From: an uncultured Muribaculaceae bacterium
GTDB taxonomy: Bacteria; Bacteroidota; Bacteroidia; Bacteroidales; Muribaculaceae
Reading direction: 5' to 3'
Assembly (NCBI GenBank): GCA_934636465.1
Contig: CAKUAR010000009.1
Location: forward strand, 6,510 to 70,509
DNA length: 64,000 bases
Of the stretch, positions 33,403 to 43,227 are shown piece by piece. How positions within the stretch are numbered: the stretch's first letter is position 1; every line of letters begins with the position of its first letter. The notes under the pieces are model-generated. The model was not told the origin of the DNA. It saw only the letters and a list, made by a program, of their open reading frames with translations, and ran no database searches. The translations under genes were made by a program, and so were the position numbers.

Positions 33403-33826
33403 ACTTTTAATAAATTAACGTGAGTTTGATGAAAAATAAATAATTGAATTTTTGGTGATTAGCAATAAAAGTATTGAATTTGAAGTGTGTAAGAGCAAAC
33501 AAACACTATTATTACCATATCTCCAAAGGCAAAATTAATTAAATTTTTGTTACTTCAAGCTAATTGCGAGTGTTTTTTATAATGCTGGGTTTGGCGGCAT
33601 TAGGCGTAGCGCTAACAGAGCGCTTTTATGCACAATATGGTGGAAAAGACGGTGACTGAAGCGGAAAATGTGCGGTGAAATGGTAAGCGGAAGCAGCGTT
33701 TTGTTTTTTTGCAATTTTTTGCGATAAAAGGCAAACCTTGACATAATATTCAAGAAAAACGTGATGTTCTGCGTGTGATTTGCATTATCTTTGCAAGGTA
33801 ATGTGTGAACAAACATCAGGTGACAA
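33403..33826. other. Intergenic region upstream of the dxs operon
   Basis: AT-rich; holds the leader and presumably the promoter of the minus-strand secreted-protein gene (no clean TAnnTTTG box found). A small AGCGCT dyad lies near 33608, and the plus-strand promoter block at 33765-33795 is listed separately. No RNA or protein gene recognised. Confidence 0.5.
33765..33795 (+). promoter_or_regulatory. Promoter block of the small membrane protein-dxs operon (near-copy of the trpS promoter)
   Basis: Contains TATCTTTG (33786-33793), a TAnnTTTG match, 33 bases before ATG 33827. The 31-base block is identical at 30 positions to 58295-58325 upstream of trpS; flanks differ. Confidence 0.7.
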
Positions 33827-34015
33827 ATGAGCACAGGTAACATTATCAGGTTTTTGTTTATAGCCGCATTGTGGCTGTTTTTGGTTTATGTGCTTTTGCA
33901 GCGAGCAGCGCGCATTGATTTCATGACGATATTCACGATAGTTGCGTCGGGAATTGTGGTGTTTGTGCCGCTTTACAAGAAATATGTTGAAAAAGGAAGA
34001 AAAGACAATCAGTAA
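33827..34015 (+). CDS. Small two-helix membrane protein upstream of dxs
   Basis: 62 residues with two hydrophobic helices (about 8-24, [17 protein letters not shown], and 31-48, [19 protein letters not shown]) and a basic tail ([12 protein letters not shown]). The stop overlaps the dxs start (TAATG), showing translational coupling. No family recognised. The hydrophobic profile, a clear promoter and coupling to an essential gene support it as real. Confidence 0.7.
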   Translation: MSTGNIIRFLFIAALWLFLVYVLLQRAARIDFMTIFTIVASGIVVFVPLYKKYVEKGRKDNQ

Positions 34016-35931
34016 TGTCGGATAAAGAATATATAAGGCAGCACTTTCCGCTTCTTGCGAAGATTGACTCTCCGGCCGATTTGAAGAAACTCGATGTGAG
34101 CCAACTGCCAGAAGTGTGCGCGGAAATACGCGGCTTTCTGATTCACTCGCTTTCGCACAACCCTGGTCACTTTGCCTCAAGCATGGGAGCAGTGGATATA
34201 ATAGTGGCATTGCACTATGTGTTTGACACCCCATACGACCGCCTTGTGTGGGACGTCGGCCACCAGGCCTACGCCCATAAGATACTAACTGGGCGACTCG
34301 GCGATTTTGAGCATTTGCGCCAGTTTAAGGGCATGAGCGGATTTCCAAATCCAGCGGAAAGCGAGTATGACACTTTCACGGCAGGCCATGCCTCAAACTC
34401 CATTTCGGCAGCTCTGGGAATGTCGATAGCCGCTGAGCTTGAAAACAACGAAAACCGCAAGGTGGTGGCGGTGATAGGCGACGCCTCGATAAGCGGAGGA
34501 CTTGCGTTTGAGGGGTTGAACAATGCCGCAATCCACAACAACAATCTGCTCATTGTGCTTAATGACAATGACATGTCGATTGACGCCAATGTGGGTTCGC
34601 TGGGCGAATACATGACCGACCTGACGACTTCGAAGCGATATAACACTGTGCGCTACAAACTGTATAGGTTTTGCCGCAAACACGGCATTATCACTGACCA
34701 CGGCAAGGGCATAGTGCTGAGGTTCAACAATGCGATGAAATCGCTGCTTTCGGGGCAGCAAAACATATTCGAGGGGCTTAACATTCGCTACTTTGGCCCA
34801 TTTGACGGTCACGATGTGGTGAAACTCGTGAAGATATTCAGCGATGTGAAAGACATGTCGGGCCCAAAACTGATACACCTGCACACGCGCAAGGGCAAAG
34901 GTTATGCCCCGGCAGAGGCTGACCCCACCACATGGCATGCGCCAGGCAAATTTGACGAGGAATCGGGCAAAAGACAGACTGGCAGCAGCGAAAACAAACC
35001 GCCGAAATATCAAGACGTGTTTGGGCACACGCTGGTGGAACTTGCCGAAAAGAACGATAAAATCGTGGGTGTGACGGCGGCAATGCCCAGCGGAACGTCG
35101 ATGAGCATGATGCAGAAAGCGTTTCCTGACCGAACTTTCGACGTGGGAATCAGCGAGGGGCATGCGGTGACTTTCAGCGGTGGAATGGCGAAAGACGGAT
35201 TGCACCCATTCTGCTGCATATATAGCTCGTTTTTGCAGCGAGGCTACGACGAGCTGATACATGACGTGGCCATAATGAAACTGCCGGTGACGATTTGCAT
35301 TGACCGCGGCGGAGTCGTGGGTGAGGACGGCGTGACTCATCACGGCGCATTTGACTTGGCATATCTGCGCAGCATACCCAACATGATAGTGTCTGCTCCT
35401 ATGAATGAGCACTATTTGCGCAACCTGATGTTCACATCGCAGTTGCGCGACTATGGGCCGTTTGCCATCAGGTATCCGCGTGGCAGCGGTGTGCTTGTTG
35501 ACTGGCACAACGAAATGCACGAGTTACCCATAGGCAAGGGGCGCAAGCTCTCTGACGGCAGCCGTGTGGCGGTGCTTAGCATAGGGCATGCCGGCAACGA
35601 CGCGGCAAAAGCCGTGGCGCAGCTGCATGACGAGGGCACCGACGTGGCGCACTATGACATGATATTCCTGAAGCCCATAGATGAGGACATATTGCAGGAA
35701 GTGACTGCAAAATATGACGCTATTGTGACTGTGGAAGACGGCACTACTGTGGGCGGACTGGGCAGCGCAGTGGCAGAATATGTGGCTGACCACGGCTGCG
35801 GGTGCCGGGTGACACGGCTCGGCATGCCAGACAGGTTTGTGGAGCACGGCTCGGTGAAAGAACTGCATGAGCTGTGCCACTACGACAGCAAGTGGATATA
35901 TGCCACAATCAAGAATTTGTTAAAAAACTGA
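34015..35931 (+). CDS. dxs: 1-Deoxy-D-xylulose-5-phosphate synthase
   Basis: TPP enzyme that condenses pyruvate and glyceraldehyde-3-phosphate in the first step of the MEP isoprenoid pathway. Signatures are [30 protein letters not shown], the TPP/Mg site in [15 protein letters not shown] plus [18 protein letters not shown], and the C-terminal transketolase domain with [13 protein letters not shown]. 638 residues, normal. The start overlaps the upstream small gene. trkA follows after eight bases. Confidence 0.97.
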   Translation: MSDKEYIRQHFPLLAKIDSPADLKKLDVSQLPEVCAEIRGFLIHSLSHNPGHFASSMGAVDIIVALHYVFDTPYDRLVWDVGHQAYAHKILTGRLGDFEHLRQFKGMSGFPNPAESEYDTFTAGHASNSISAALGMSIAAELENNENRKVVAVIGDASISGGLAFEGLNNAAIHNNNLLIVLNDNDMSIDANVGSLGEYMTDLTTSKRYNTVRYKLYRFCRKHGIITDHGKGIVLRFNNAMKSLLSGQQNIFEGLNIRYFGPFDGHDVVKLVKIFSDVKDMSGPKLIHLHTRKGKGYAPAEADPTTWHAPGKFDEESGKRQTGSSENKPPKYQDVFGHTLVELAEKNDKIVGVTAAMPSGTSMSMMQKAFPDRTFDVGISEGHAVTFSGGMAKDGLHPFCCIYSSFLQRGYDELIHDVAIMKLPVTICIDRGGVVGEDGVTHHGAFDLAYLRSIPNMIVSAPMNEHYLRNLMFTSQLRDYGPFAIRYPRGSGVLVDWHNEMHELPIGKGRKLSDGSRVAVLSIGHAGNDAAKAVAQLHDEGTDVAHYDMIFLKPIDEDILQEVTAKYDAIVTVEDGTTVGGLGSAVAEYVADHGCGCRVTRLGMPDRFVEHGSVKELHELCHYDSKWIYATIKNLLKN

Positions 35932-35939
35932 ATTGCGGA

Positions 35940-37271
35940 ATGAAGATATTGATAGCAGGGGCTGGCGAAGTGGGAACGCATTTGGCAAAAATGCTCTCTA
36001 ACGAAAATCAAGACATTATAGTGATTGACAACGATGCCATTAAACTTGCCAACCTTGAAAAATATAACCTGATGACTTACGTGGGCAGCGCAATCTCGTT
36101 TGAGGTGATGCGCGACGTGAACGTGGGCAGCGCCGACCTCTTCATAGCCGTAACGCCATTTGAGTCGCGCAATCTGGTGGCTTGCGCCATGGCAAAAAGC
36201 CTTGGCGCGAAAAAAACGGTGGCGCGAATTGACAACGACGAGTTCTTGAAGAAAGAGCACAAAGACTATTTTACCGCTCTGGGCGTTGACAACCTGATTT
36301 ATCCGGAATATTTGGCGTCGAAAGAAATAATCACCGCATTGAAGCGCACTTGGGTGCGCAACTGGTTTGAGCTGTTTGACGGCGAACTGATAGTGGTGGG
36401 CGTGAAACTGCGCAACAATGCCAAGCTGGTGGGGCACAGACTCAAGGACTTGAGTGAGGTGTCGAGCTTTCTGCATGTGTCGGCAATCAAACGCAACCGC
36501 GAGACAATCATACCGCGAGGCGACGATGTGATAATGGAAAACGACATAGCTTATATAGCCACCACGCATGACCATATAGACGAGGTGGTGGATATATGTG
36601 GCAAAGAGAAGATCGATGTGGGCAAGGTGCTGATAATGGGCGGAAACCCGATTGCCGTGCAGCTTGCGCAAATGGTTCAGAACCGTTATAGGGTGAAAAT
36701 AATTGACAAGGACATGGACCGCTGCGACTATCTGGCCAACGTGTTGCCATACTGCAACATAGTGCATGGCGACGCGCGCGACTTCGACATACTTGAGAGC
36801 GAGGGCCTAAGCGACTACGACGTGTTTGTGGCACTAACCGGCAGCTCCGAAGCCAACATACTTGGCTGCATGATGGCCAAGGAACACGGCATAAGGAAAA
36901 CCATAGCCGAGGTGGAGAACATACACTTCATAAGCGAGGCCGAGGGGCTGAACATAGGCATGGTGGTCAACAAAAAACTGCTTGCGTCGAGCCGCATATT
37001 CCAAATATTGCTCGACAGTGACGCCACAAACGCAAAGTGCCTGGCTCTGGCCGACGCCGAGGTGGCTGAACTTGAGGTGAAAGAAGGCTCAAAGGTGACG
37101 CACGGCGCGGTGAAAGACTTGAAGCTGACCAAGGACATGACCATAGCCGGCCTTGTGCGCGACGGCGAGGGACAGCTTGTGAAAGGCGACACACGCCTGC
37201 AGGCTGGCGACCATGTGGTGATTTTCTGCCTGTCTGGGTCAATTCACAAAATAGAGAAGATATTTAACTGA
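35940..37271 (+). CDS. trkA: TrkA, potassium-uptake regulatory subunit
   Basis: 443 residues from ATG 35940 (MKILIAGAGEVGTHLAKML). The in-frame start at 35874 would lie within dxs. It has two RCK (TrkA-N plus TrkA-C) halves: the first Rossmann motif is GAGEVGTHLA, the second LIMGGNPIAVQLA near residue 230. Each half is followed by a C-terminal ligand domain. The protein binds NAD(H)/nucleotides and gates TrkH from the cytoplasmic face. trkH follows after three bases. Confidence 0.95.
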   Translation: MKILIAGAGEVGTHLAKMLSNENQDIIVIDNDAIKLANLEKYNLMTYVGSAISFEVMRDVNVGSADLFIAVTPFESRNLVACAMAKSLGAKKTVARIDNDEFLKKEHKDYFTALGVDNLIYPEYLASKEIITALKRTWVRNWFELFDGELIVVGVKLRNNAKLVGHRLKDLSEVSSFLHVSAIKRNRETIIPRGDDVIMENDIAYIATTHDHIDEVVDICGKEKIDVGKVLIMGGNPIAVQLAQMVQNRYRVKIIDKDMDRCDYLANVLPYCNIVHGDARDFDILESEGLSDYDVFVALTGSSEANILGCMMAKEHGIRKTIAEVENIHFISEAEGLNIGMVVNKKLLASSRIFQILLDSDATNAKCLALADAEVAELEVKEGSKVTHGAVKDLKLTKDMTIAGLVRDGEGQLVKGDTRLQAGDHVVIFCLSGSIHKIEKIFN

Positions 37272-37274
37272 CAA

Positions 37275-38750
37275 ATGCGCAAGTTCACTCAAAATATAAA
37301 TCTGCCCATAGTTCTCCGCGTGCTGGGCTGGCTGCTCATGATAGAGGGCGTGTATATGCTGCTGCCCCTGTGTGTGAGTGCCTGCTATGGCGAGGAGACG
37401 ACACTGCGGGCGTTTTTGTATTCGGCACTGATAACCGTCGGAACAGGTGCTGTGATGGCGTTTTGCATACACCCCAAGAACTTGAACATGGGAAGCCGCG
37501 AGGGACTGCTGCTCACGGCAATAATCTGGGCGTTTTTCTCGGCATTCGGCATGTTGCCGTTTTTGTTTTCGGGAGTGTGCCACAGTGTGGCAAATGCCTA
37601 TTTTGAAACAATGTCTGGGTTCACGACCACAGGCGCGACCATACTTGACGACCTGTCGGCGGTGCCGCACGGACTGCTGTTCTGGCGGTCGGCCACGCAT
37701 TGGCTGGGCGGAATGGGAATAATACTCTTCACGCTCGCCGTGGTGCCTATGCTCAACTCCACAGGCGGAATAGCCTTGTTTAATGCCGAAGTGACCGGCA
37801 TAACGCACGACCGTATGCGCCCACGCGTGAGCCAGACGGCAAAAGACTTGTGGTTTTTGTATATAGGCATGACTGTGGTGCTCACGCTGCTGCTGGTGAA
37901 GCCAATGGGCTTTTTTGACGCCATTTGCCACGCTTTGGCAACAATATCGACCGGTGGTTTCTCGACAAAAGCCGACGGACTGCACTATTGGCACTCCTAC
38001 TACATAGATTCGGTGGTGATGCTGTTTATGTTTTTGGGCGGTGTGAACTTTACGCTGCTGTTTGGCGTGACGCGCGGCCGGTTTAAGCCGCTTAGGCACA
38101 ACGACACGTTTAAGTGGTATTTCATGATAGTGGTGGTGGCATCGGTGGTGATAATATTGCGCATGACCTATGAGAATTTCTGCGACGACTGGAGCGACAG
38201 GATTGTGTATGCCATATTCGACACCATATCGGCCATAACCTCAACTGGTTTTTCGACCATAGACTATGAGGCATCGGGTGAATTCATATCGCTGATACTG
38301 ATGCTGTGCATGCTTGTGGGCGGAATGGCAGGGTCAACGGCAGGAGGTGCCAAGGTTGACCGCCTGATAGTGATGTTGAAGAACACGAAAAACTCGTTCT
38401 ACAAGGTGCTGCACCCAAATGCCGTGATGGCCGTGAGAATAGACGGACGGTCGCTCAATCGGGCGGTGGTGGCAAAGGTTGTGGCGTTTTTCTCGGTGTA
38501 TATGATAGCACTGGTGGTGGGTGCTGTGGTGATGACTGCCTATGATGTGCCCATGTTTGACTCGCTGTTCACGTCGATGTCGGCGTTGAGCAATGTGGGT
38601 TTCGGCTATGGCGTGACCGGTGTTGACGGCTCGTTTTTGGAGCTTCCTGACGCTGTGAAATGGATGCTGTCGTTTGAAATGATGGTTGGCCGTTTGGAGC
38701 TGTTCACGGTGCTGGTGGTGTTCACCCCGGCGTTTTGGTTCAAAGAATAG
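37275..38750 (+). CDS. trkH: TrkH-family potassium transporter
   Basis: 491-residue polytopic protein with four pore-loop repeats. Filter-like segments carry the conserved glycine: TTTGATILDD, STGGFSTKAD, TSTGFSTIDY and SNVGFGYG. Membrane partner of the adjacent TrkA, mediating K+ uptake across the inner membrane. Ends at FTPAFWFKE. The gap to ftsK is 61 bases with no visible terminator. Confidence 0.95.
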   Translation: MRKFTQNINLPIVLRVLGWLLMIEGVYMLLPLCVSACYGEETTLRAFLYSALITVGTGAVMAFCIHPKNLNMGSREGLLLTAIIWAFFSAFGMLPFLFSGVCHSVANAYFETMSGFTTTGATILDDLSAVPHGLLFWRSATHWLGGMGIILFTLAVVPMLNSTGGIALFNAEVTGITHDRMRPRVSQTAKDLWFLYIGMTVVLTLLLVKPMGFFDAICHALATISTGGFSTKADGLHYWHSYYIDSVVMLFMFLGGVNFTLLFGVTRGRFKPLRHNDTFKWYFMIVVVASVVIILRMTYENFCDDWSDRIVYAIFDTISAITSTGFSTIDYEASGEFISLILMLCMLVGGMAGSTAGGAKVDRLIVMLKNTKNSFYKVLHPNAVMAVRIDGRSLNRAVVAKVVAFFSVYMIALVVGAVVMTAYDVPMFDSLFTSMSALSNVGFGYGVTGVDGSFLELPDAVKWMLSFEMMVGRLELFTVLVVFTPAFWFKE

Positions 38751-38811
38751 TGCCGGACGGACATGGAATTTAGAAAATAAACAAAAACTGATATAACGAA
38801 GAAATAGAATA

Positions 38812-41310
38812 ATGCGAGATATGAAAAAAGATAATCCAGAAGACAACAATTTCAACGTGGACTTGACGAGCGTGAAAGAGTCGGCCAAATATCGCCAGGC
38901 CGAGGCTGCGCGAAAGCAAGCCGAAGCAAAGCAGATGACACGCTGGGAAAAGGTGAAGGCGTTTTTCGGCAACGAGCGCACACGCTTGGCAATGGGCGTG
39001 GTGCTTATGCTCTTTGCCGCATATTTGTGTTTGAGCTTCTTGTCGTTTTTCTTCACGGCAGGAGCAAGCGACCAAAACCGTGTGGTCAACTACACGGTAA
39101 TGGAAAACGCGCACTCGCCGCTGTCGATAAAAAATGCCGGCAAGGCCGTTGGGGCAAGTTTGGCCAACTTCTTCATATCTGACGGTGTGGGTGTGGCTGC
39201 GCTGATAATAGTGTGGTGGCTGTTTGTGATAGGGCTGCGGTTGGCACGCAGGAAAAAATCATATTTCTTTTCATATTCGCTGATGTCGCTGTTCAGCATA
39301 TTCACATGCTCCATGATTGTTGGGGCTTGCACACTGGGTTTCGACCTGACGTTCTTTCCGCTCGGTGGTGAGTTTGGCAAGTATGCCAACACGATGCTGC
39401 TCGGATTGTCGGGAATTTATGGCATGATAGCCGTGAATTTTGTGATAGCAATGGTGTGGGTGCTTGTGTGCTACAACTCCATAAAGAGCATTTATCACAA
39501 GATACCCAAGAAGTTGCCTAATCTGAAGAAATTCAATGGCGACGAGATAAGTGTGGAAGAAGCTCAAAGCGGAAACACCAATGTGGCGTCGTTTTTGGGC
39601 GACTCAGAAAGAGGCGCAAAAGCAGAGAAAGCACCACGCCAAAACACGTTTGGCAGCAAAATTGCCGGCATGAAAGACAGGCGCACAAAGCCGGTGGAAC
39701 CGCAGAAAAATGCCGCAAAACAGGAGCCGCAGATGCAGACGATAGTCACTACGATACAGAAAGCCAACGGCGTGAGCAATCCGCACGACCCCACAGGTGA
39801 GTATATGCACTACAAGTTTCCAAGCCTTGACTTGCTGCAAAAGTTTGACAACAAGGGAGTAAGCGTAGATGTGGAGGAGCAGGAGGCCAACAAGCAACGC
39901 ATCATAGAAACGCTCAACAACTACAAAATAAGCGTGAAAAGTATTCAGGCGCATGTGGGCCCCACTGTGACGCTTTTCGAGATAGTGCCGGAAGATGGCA
40001 TAAAGGTGGCAAAAATCAAGGGGCTTGAGGACGACATAGCCATGAGCTTGTCGGCACTTGGCATAAGAATAATAGCCCCCATGCCTGGGCGCGGCACGAT
40101 AGGAATTGAGGTGCCAAACCACGACCCGCAGGTGGTGTCGATGCGCGATGTGCTGGAGTCGAAAGCTTTTCAAAACACTAACTGCAAGCTGCCTATGGTG
40201 CTTGGCTGCACGGTGTCGAACGAGGTGTTTGTGGCTGACCTCACCAAAATGCCACACTTGCTTGTGGCAGGTGCCACAGGACAAGGAAAGTCGGTGGGAC
40301 TTAATGCGATAATCACATCGCTGCTCTACAAAAAAGGCCCGTCGGAACTGAAATTTGTGCTGGTTGACCCCAAAAAGGTTGAATTCAGCCTTTATTCGGC
40401 ATTGCAGAAATACTATTTGGCAATGGTGCCAGATGAGGACAAGTGCATTGTGACAGACACCGACAAGGTGGTGAAGACTCTGAACTGCGTGGTGCAAGAA
40501 ATGGAGAACAGATACCGCATCTTGGAGCAAGAGCATGAGCGCAAGGTGGAGGACTATAACCGCAAGTGGAAGCGCGAATTGCGCAATGTGGTGAAGTCTG
40601 ACGGCACGAAATATGACTATATGCCCTATATAGTGGTGATAATCGACGAGTTCAGTGACTTGATTATGACAGCCGGCAAGGAGGTGGAAACCCCGATAGT
40701 GCGCATAGCCCAGAAAGCACGCGCTGTGGGCATACACATGATAATAGCCACACAAAGACCTTCGCGTGAAGTAATCACAGGCTTGATTAAGGCCAACTTC
40801 CCCGGACGTGTTGCTTTTCGTGTGACGCAGATGCAGGACAGCCGCATTATCATTGACCGCCCAGGAGCGCAGAGCTTGATAGGTCGTGGCGACATGCTGT
40901 TTTCAGCCAATGGCGAGATTACACGCTTGCAGTGCCCTTTTGTTGACACACCCGATGTGGAACGCATCTGCGACTGCATAGCGGAACAGGAGGACAATGA
41001 CAAGGACATAAGCCACGAACAGCCGTTTTTGCTGCCAGAATACATAGGCGAGGGTGCTGACGAGGGCGGAAGCATTGCCGGAGCCAACACTGGCGACAGA
41101 GACCCGCTGTTTGCAGAAGCGGCGCGCTGGATAGTGCAGAGCGATGTGGCTTCTACATCGTCGCTGCAACGGCGTTACGCGATAGGCTACAACCGCGCCG
41201 GGCGACTGATGGACCAGATGGAGGCTGCCGGAATAGTGAGCGCATCGCAAGGCGGCAAGCCGCGCAAAGTGCTCATGGACCCTATACAAGTGGAGCAAAT
41301 GTTTCAGTGA
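38812..41310 (+). CDS. ftsK: FtsK/SpoIIIE DNA translocase
   Basis: 832 residues. Four N-terminal TM helices lie in about 55-230, with a short charged linker (230-300). The motor alpha and beta domains (about 310-745) include Walker A GATGQGKSVGL and Walker B IVVIIDEFSDL. The C-terminal gamma winged-helix domain (about 765-832) has STSSLQRRYAIGYNRAGRLM and recognises polar DNA repeats (KOPS in other bacteria). It pumps chromosomal DNA at the septum and activates Xer recombination. ATG 38812 is used; 38821 is an alternative three codons on. Confidence 0.96.
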   Translation: MRDMKKDNPEDNNFNVDLTSVKESAKYRQAEAARKQAEAKQMTRWEKVKAFFGNERTRLAMGVVLMLFAAYLCLSFLSFFFTAGASDQNRVVNYTVMENAHSPLSIKNAGKAVGASLANFFISDGVGVAALIIVWWLFVIGLRLARRKKSYFFSYSLMSLFSIFTCSMIVGACTLGFDLTFFPLGGEFGKYANTMLLGLSGIYGMIAVNFVIAMVWVLVCYNSIKSIYHKIPKKLPNLKKFNGDEISVEEAQSGNTNVASFLGDSERGAKAEKAPRQNTFGSKIAGMKDRRTKPVEPQKNAAKQEPQMQTIVTTIQKANGVSNPHDPTGEYMHYKFPSLDLLQKFDNKGVSVDVEEQEANKQRIIETLNNYKISVKSIQAHVGPTVTLFEIVPEDGIKVAKIKGLEDDIAMSLSALGIRIIAPMPGRGTIGIEVPNHDPQVVSMRDVLESKAFQNTNCKLPMVLGCTVSNEVFVADLTKMPHLLVAGATGQGKSVGLNAIITSLLYKKGPSELKFVLVDPKKVEFSLYSALQKYYLAMVPDEDKCIVTDTDKVVKTLNCVVQEMENRYRILEQEHERKVEDYNRKWKRELRNVVKSDGTKYDYMPYIVVIIDEFSDLIMTAGKEVETPIVRIAQKARAVGIHMIIATQRPSREVITGLIKANFPGRVAFRVTQMQDSRIIIDRPGAQSLIGRGDMLFSANGEITRLQCPFVDTPDVERICDCIAEQEDNDKDISHEQPFLLPEYIGEGADEGGSIAGANTGDRDPLFAEAARWIVQSDVASTSSLQRRYAIGYNRAGRLMDQMEAAGIVSASQGGKPRKVLMDPIQVEQMFQ

Positions 41311-41380
41311 CGCGGCGTGTGTGCCAAAATCGGCACTATTTTTGAAAAATGATTGAAAAAGTTTTAAGCGTAGAAATAAG

Positions 41381-41992
41381 ATGAAAAAATTAGCTTTATT
41401 GTTTCTGATGATTTTGGGTATGGCGGCAGGCGCGTGTGCCCAAACGCCGGCCTCGGTGCTCGACAAGGCAGTGGGGGCTCTGAAAAAAGCCGGAACTGTG
41501 AGCGCAAAATACTCGTTGCATGCTGGAAAGACCGTGAACAACGGAAGCATTGTGCTTAGCGGCTCTAAATTCAGGTTGATGTCGAATGTGGTGAAGTGCT
41601 GGTATGACGGAAAGACGCAATGGTCATATTCGCCGGCAACAGGAGAGGTAAACGTGACCACTCCGTCGGCAGCCGACTTGCAGCTCACTAACCCATACGC
41701 CGCCGCGCAGTCGTATAAGAACACCTTCAACATGTGGAAGGCCTACACGCAGATACCTGGCTGCTACACGATAAAGATGATGCCGAAAAAGAAGTCGCAG
41801 GTACGCCAGATATTGGTGTATGTGACAAACGGCACTTATCTGATTTCGGAGGTGAAGTGCGAAATGACAAACGGCACCTCTTACACAATCAAAATCAGCG
41901 ATTACAAAACCAAGGCAAGCTACCCTGCAAGCACATTTAAGTTTGACCCCAAGCTCGTGCCGGCAGGGACTGAAGTGGTGGATTTGCGTTAA
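41381..41992 (+). CDS. LolA-like periplasmic outer-membrane lipoprotein carrier
   Basis: 203 residues. The signal peptide is MKKLALLFLMILGMAAGACA. The mature part is a LolA/LolB-like half-barrel (KAVGALKKAGTVSAKYSL, GSKFRLMSNVVKCWYDGKT, TQWSYSPATGEVNVTTPS, in part). In Bacteroidales the ftsK-lolA-like-trxB order is common as I recall. The role in carrying lipoproteins to the outer membrane follows from the family; LolB is not seen here, as usual for the phylum. Confidence 0.85.
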   Translation: MKKLALLFLMILGMAAGACAQTPASVLDKAVGALKKAGTVSAKYSLHAGKTVNNGSIVLSGSKFRLMSNVVKCWYDGKTQWSYSPATGEVNVTTPSAADLQLTNPYAAAQSYKNTFNMWKAYTQIPGCYTIKMMPKKKSQVRQILVYVTNGTYLISEVKCEMTNGTSYTIKISDYKTKASYPASTFKFDPKLVPAGTEVVDLR

Positions 41993-42020
41993 AACGGCCA
42001 AGAAAAAACAGAATTAGGAT

Positions 42021-42950
42021 ATGGAAAGAGTGCAATGCTTGATAATAGGCTCTGGACCTGCCGGCTACACGGCAGCCATATACACCACCAGAGCTAACAT
42101 AAAGAGCGTGACTGTGGAAGGTCTGCAACCCGGAGGCCAGCTCACGCAGACGACCACGGTGGAAAACTTCCCCGGTTTTCCCGACGGCATTGACGGCCAG
42201 GAACTGATGAGCCGCATGAGGCAGCAAGCGGTCAATGTGGGTGCTGACGTTAGGACTGGCATAGTGACCAAGGTTGACTTAGGAAAACGCCCGTTTGTGG
42301 CCACGATAGACAACAGCGAGCAAATTGAGGCTGAAACCGTGATTGTGGCAACCGGAGCGTCGGCAAAATATCTGGGACTTGCCGACGAGAAAAAATATGC
42401 CGGAATGGGGGTGTCGGCGTGTGCAACGTGCGACGGCTTCTTCTATCGCAAAAAAGTGGTTGCCGTGGTGGGCGGTGGCGACACGGCTTGCGAGGAGGCA
42501 TACTACTTGAGCAACCTTGCCAAGAAGGTGTATATGGTGGTGCGTAAAGACCACTTGAGGGCGTCGGCTGCCATGCAAAAGAGGGTGGCTGAAAAGGAAA
42601 ACATAGAGATATTGTATGAAACAAACACCATGGGGCTGTTTGGCGAAAACGGCGTTGAAGGCGCGCACTTGGTGAGGCACAAAGGCACTGACAAGGAGGA
42701 GAAGTTTGATTTGGCCATTGACGGCTTTTTCCTTGCCATAGGGCACAGACCAAACACCGATTTCTTGGGCGGACAGCTTGAGCTTGACGGCAATGGCTAC
42801 ATTGTGACCAAAGCCGGCAGCCAGGCAACGAGTGTGGAGGGCGTGTTTGCCGCCGGAGATGTGGCCGATGCCACTTACAGGCAGGCTGTGGCTGCTGCCG
42901 GGAGCGGCTGCCGTGCGGCACTCGACGCCCAGGCTTTTCTTACCAAATAA
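42021..42950 (+). CDS. trxB: Thioredoxin-disulfide reductase
   Basis: 309 residues of the low-molecular-weight type. FAD motif IIGSGPAGYTAAIYTTRA at the N-terminus, redox pair CATC in SACATCDGFFYRKK (~137-140), NADPH motif VVGGGDTACEEAYYL, and the second FAD motif GVFAAGDVAD. Uses NADPH to reduce thioredoxin in the cytoplasm. Last gene of the plus-strand run, followed by a strong terminator. Confidence 0.96.
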   Translation: MERVQCLIIGSGPAGYTAAIYTTRANIKSVTVEGLQPGGQLTQTTTVENFPGFPDGIDGQELMSRMRQQAVNVGADVRTGIVTKVDLGKRPFVATIDNSEQIEAETVIVATGASAKYLGLADEKKYAGMGVSACATCDGFFYRKKVVAVVGGGDTACEEAYYLSNLAKKVYMVVRKDHLRASAAMQKRVAEKENIEILYETNTMGLFGENGVEGAHLVRHKGTDKEEKFDLAIDGFFLAIGHRPNTDFLGGQLELDGNGYIVTKAGSQATSVEGVFAAGDVADATYRQAVAAAGSGCRAALDAQAFLTK

Positions 42951-43031
42951 TAAGAAGTTTGGTGGTGTGGCGCACAAACCGAGCTTGACAGCTGGCTAAG
43001 CCCACAGAATGGCATTGTGACAAAAAAGGAC

Positions 43032-43078
43032 AAACGCTTGCAAAAACGCGTGAATGCGTGCATTTGCAAGCGTTTTTT
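43032..43078 (+). terminator. Intrinsic terminator after trxB
   Basis: Thirteen-base stem AAACGCTTGCAAA / TTTGCAAGCGTTT with an inner ACGC/GCGT pairing, then a short T run. Separates trxB from the next operon. Confidence 0.88.
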
Positions 43079-43150
43079 AACGTAATTTTACCATTGTTTT
43101 GATGTTAATTCAGCTTTTTGTTCAAGGGCGTTTTGAAACTTGTCAAAAGA

Positions 43151-43181
43151 TTTGAATTATAGAAATAAAATACTAATTTTG
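43151..43181 (+). promoter_or_regulatory. Promoter of the keto-sugar/glycoside cluster
   Basis: TTTG at 43151-43154 and TAATTTTG at 43174-43181, with 19 bases between, fit the Bacteroidota -33/-7 consensus well. It lies 46 bases upstream of the first gene. No adjacent regulator gene is seen. Confidence 0.8.
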
Positions 43182-43227
43182 TAATTGTTATAGAATAGTT
43201 TTTAAGAAAGATATTAGACGGAATTAG

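Noticed and set aside
33590..33720. Possible small RNA or terminator in the gene-free stretch before dxs
   Set aside because: Only a 6-base AGCGCT dyad and AT-rich sequence; no promoter-hairpin-T-run arrangement.
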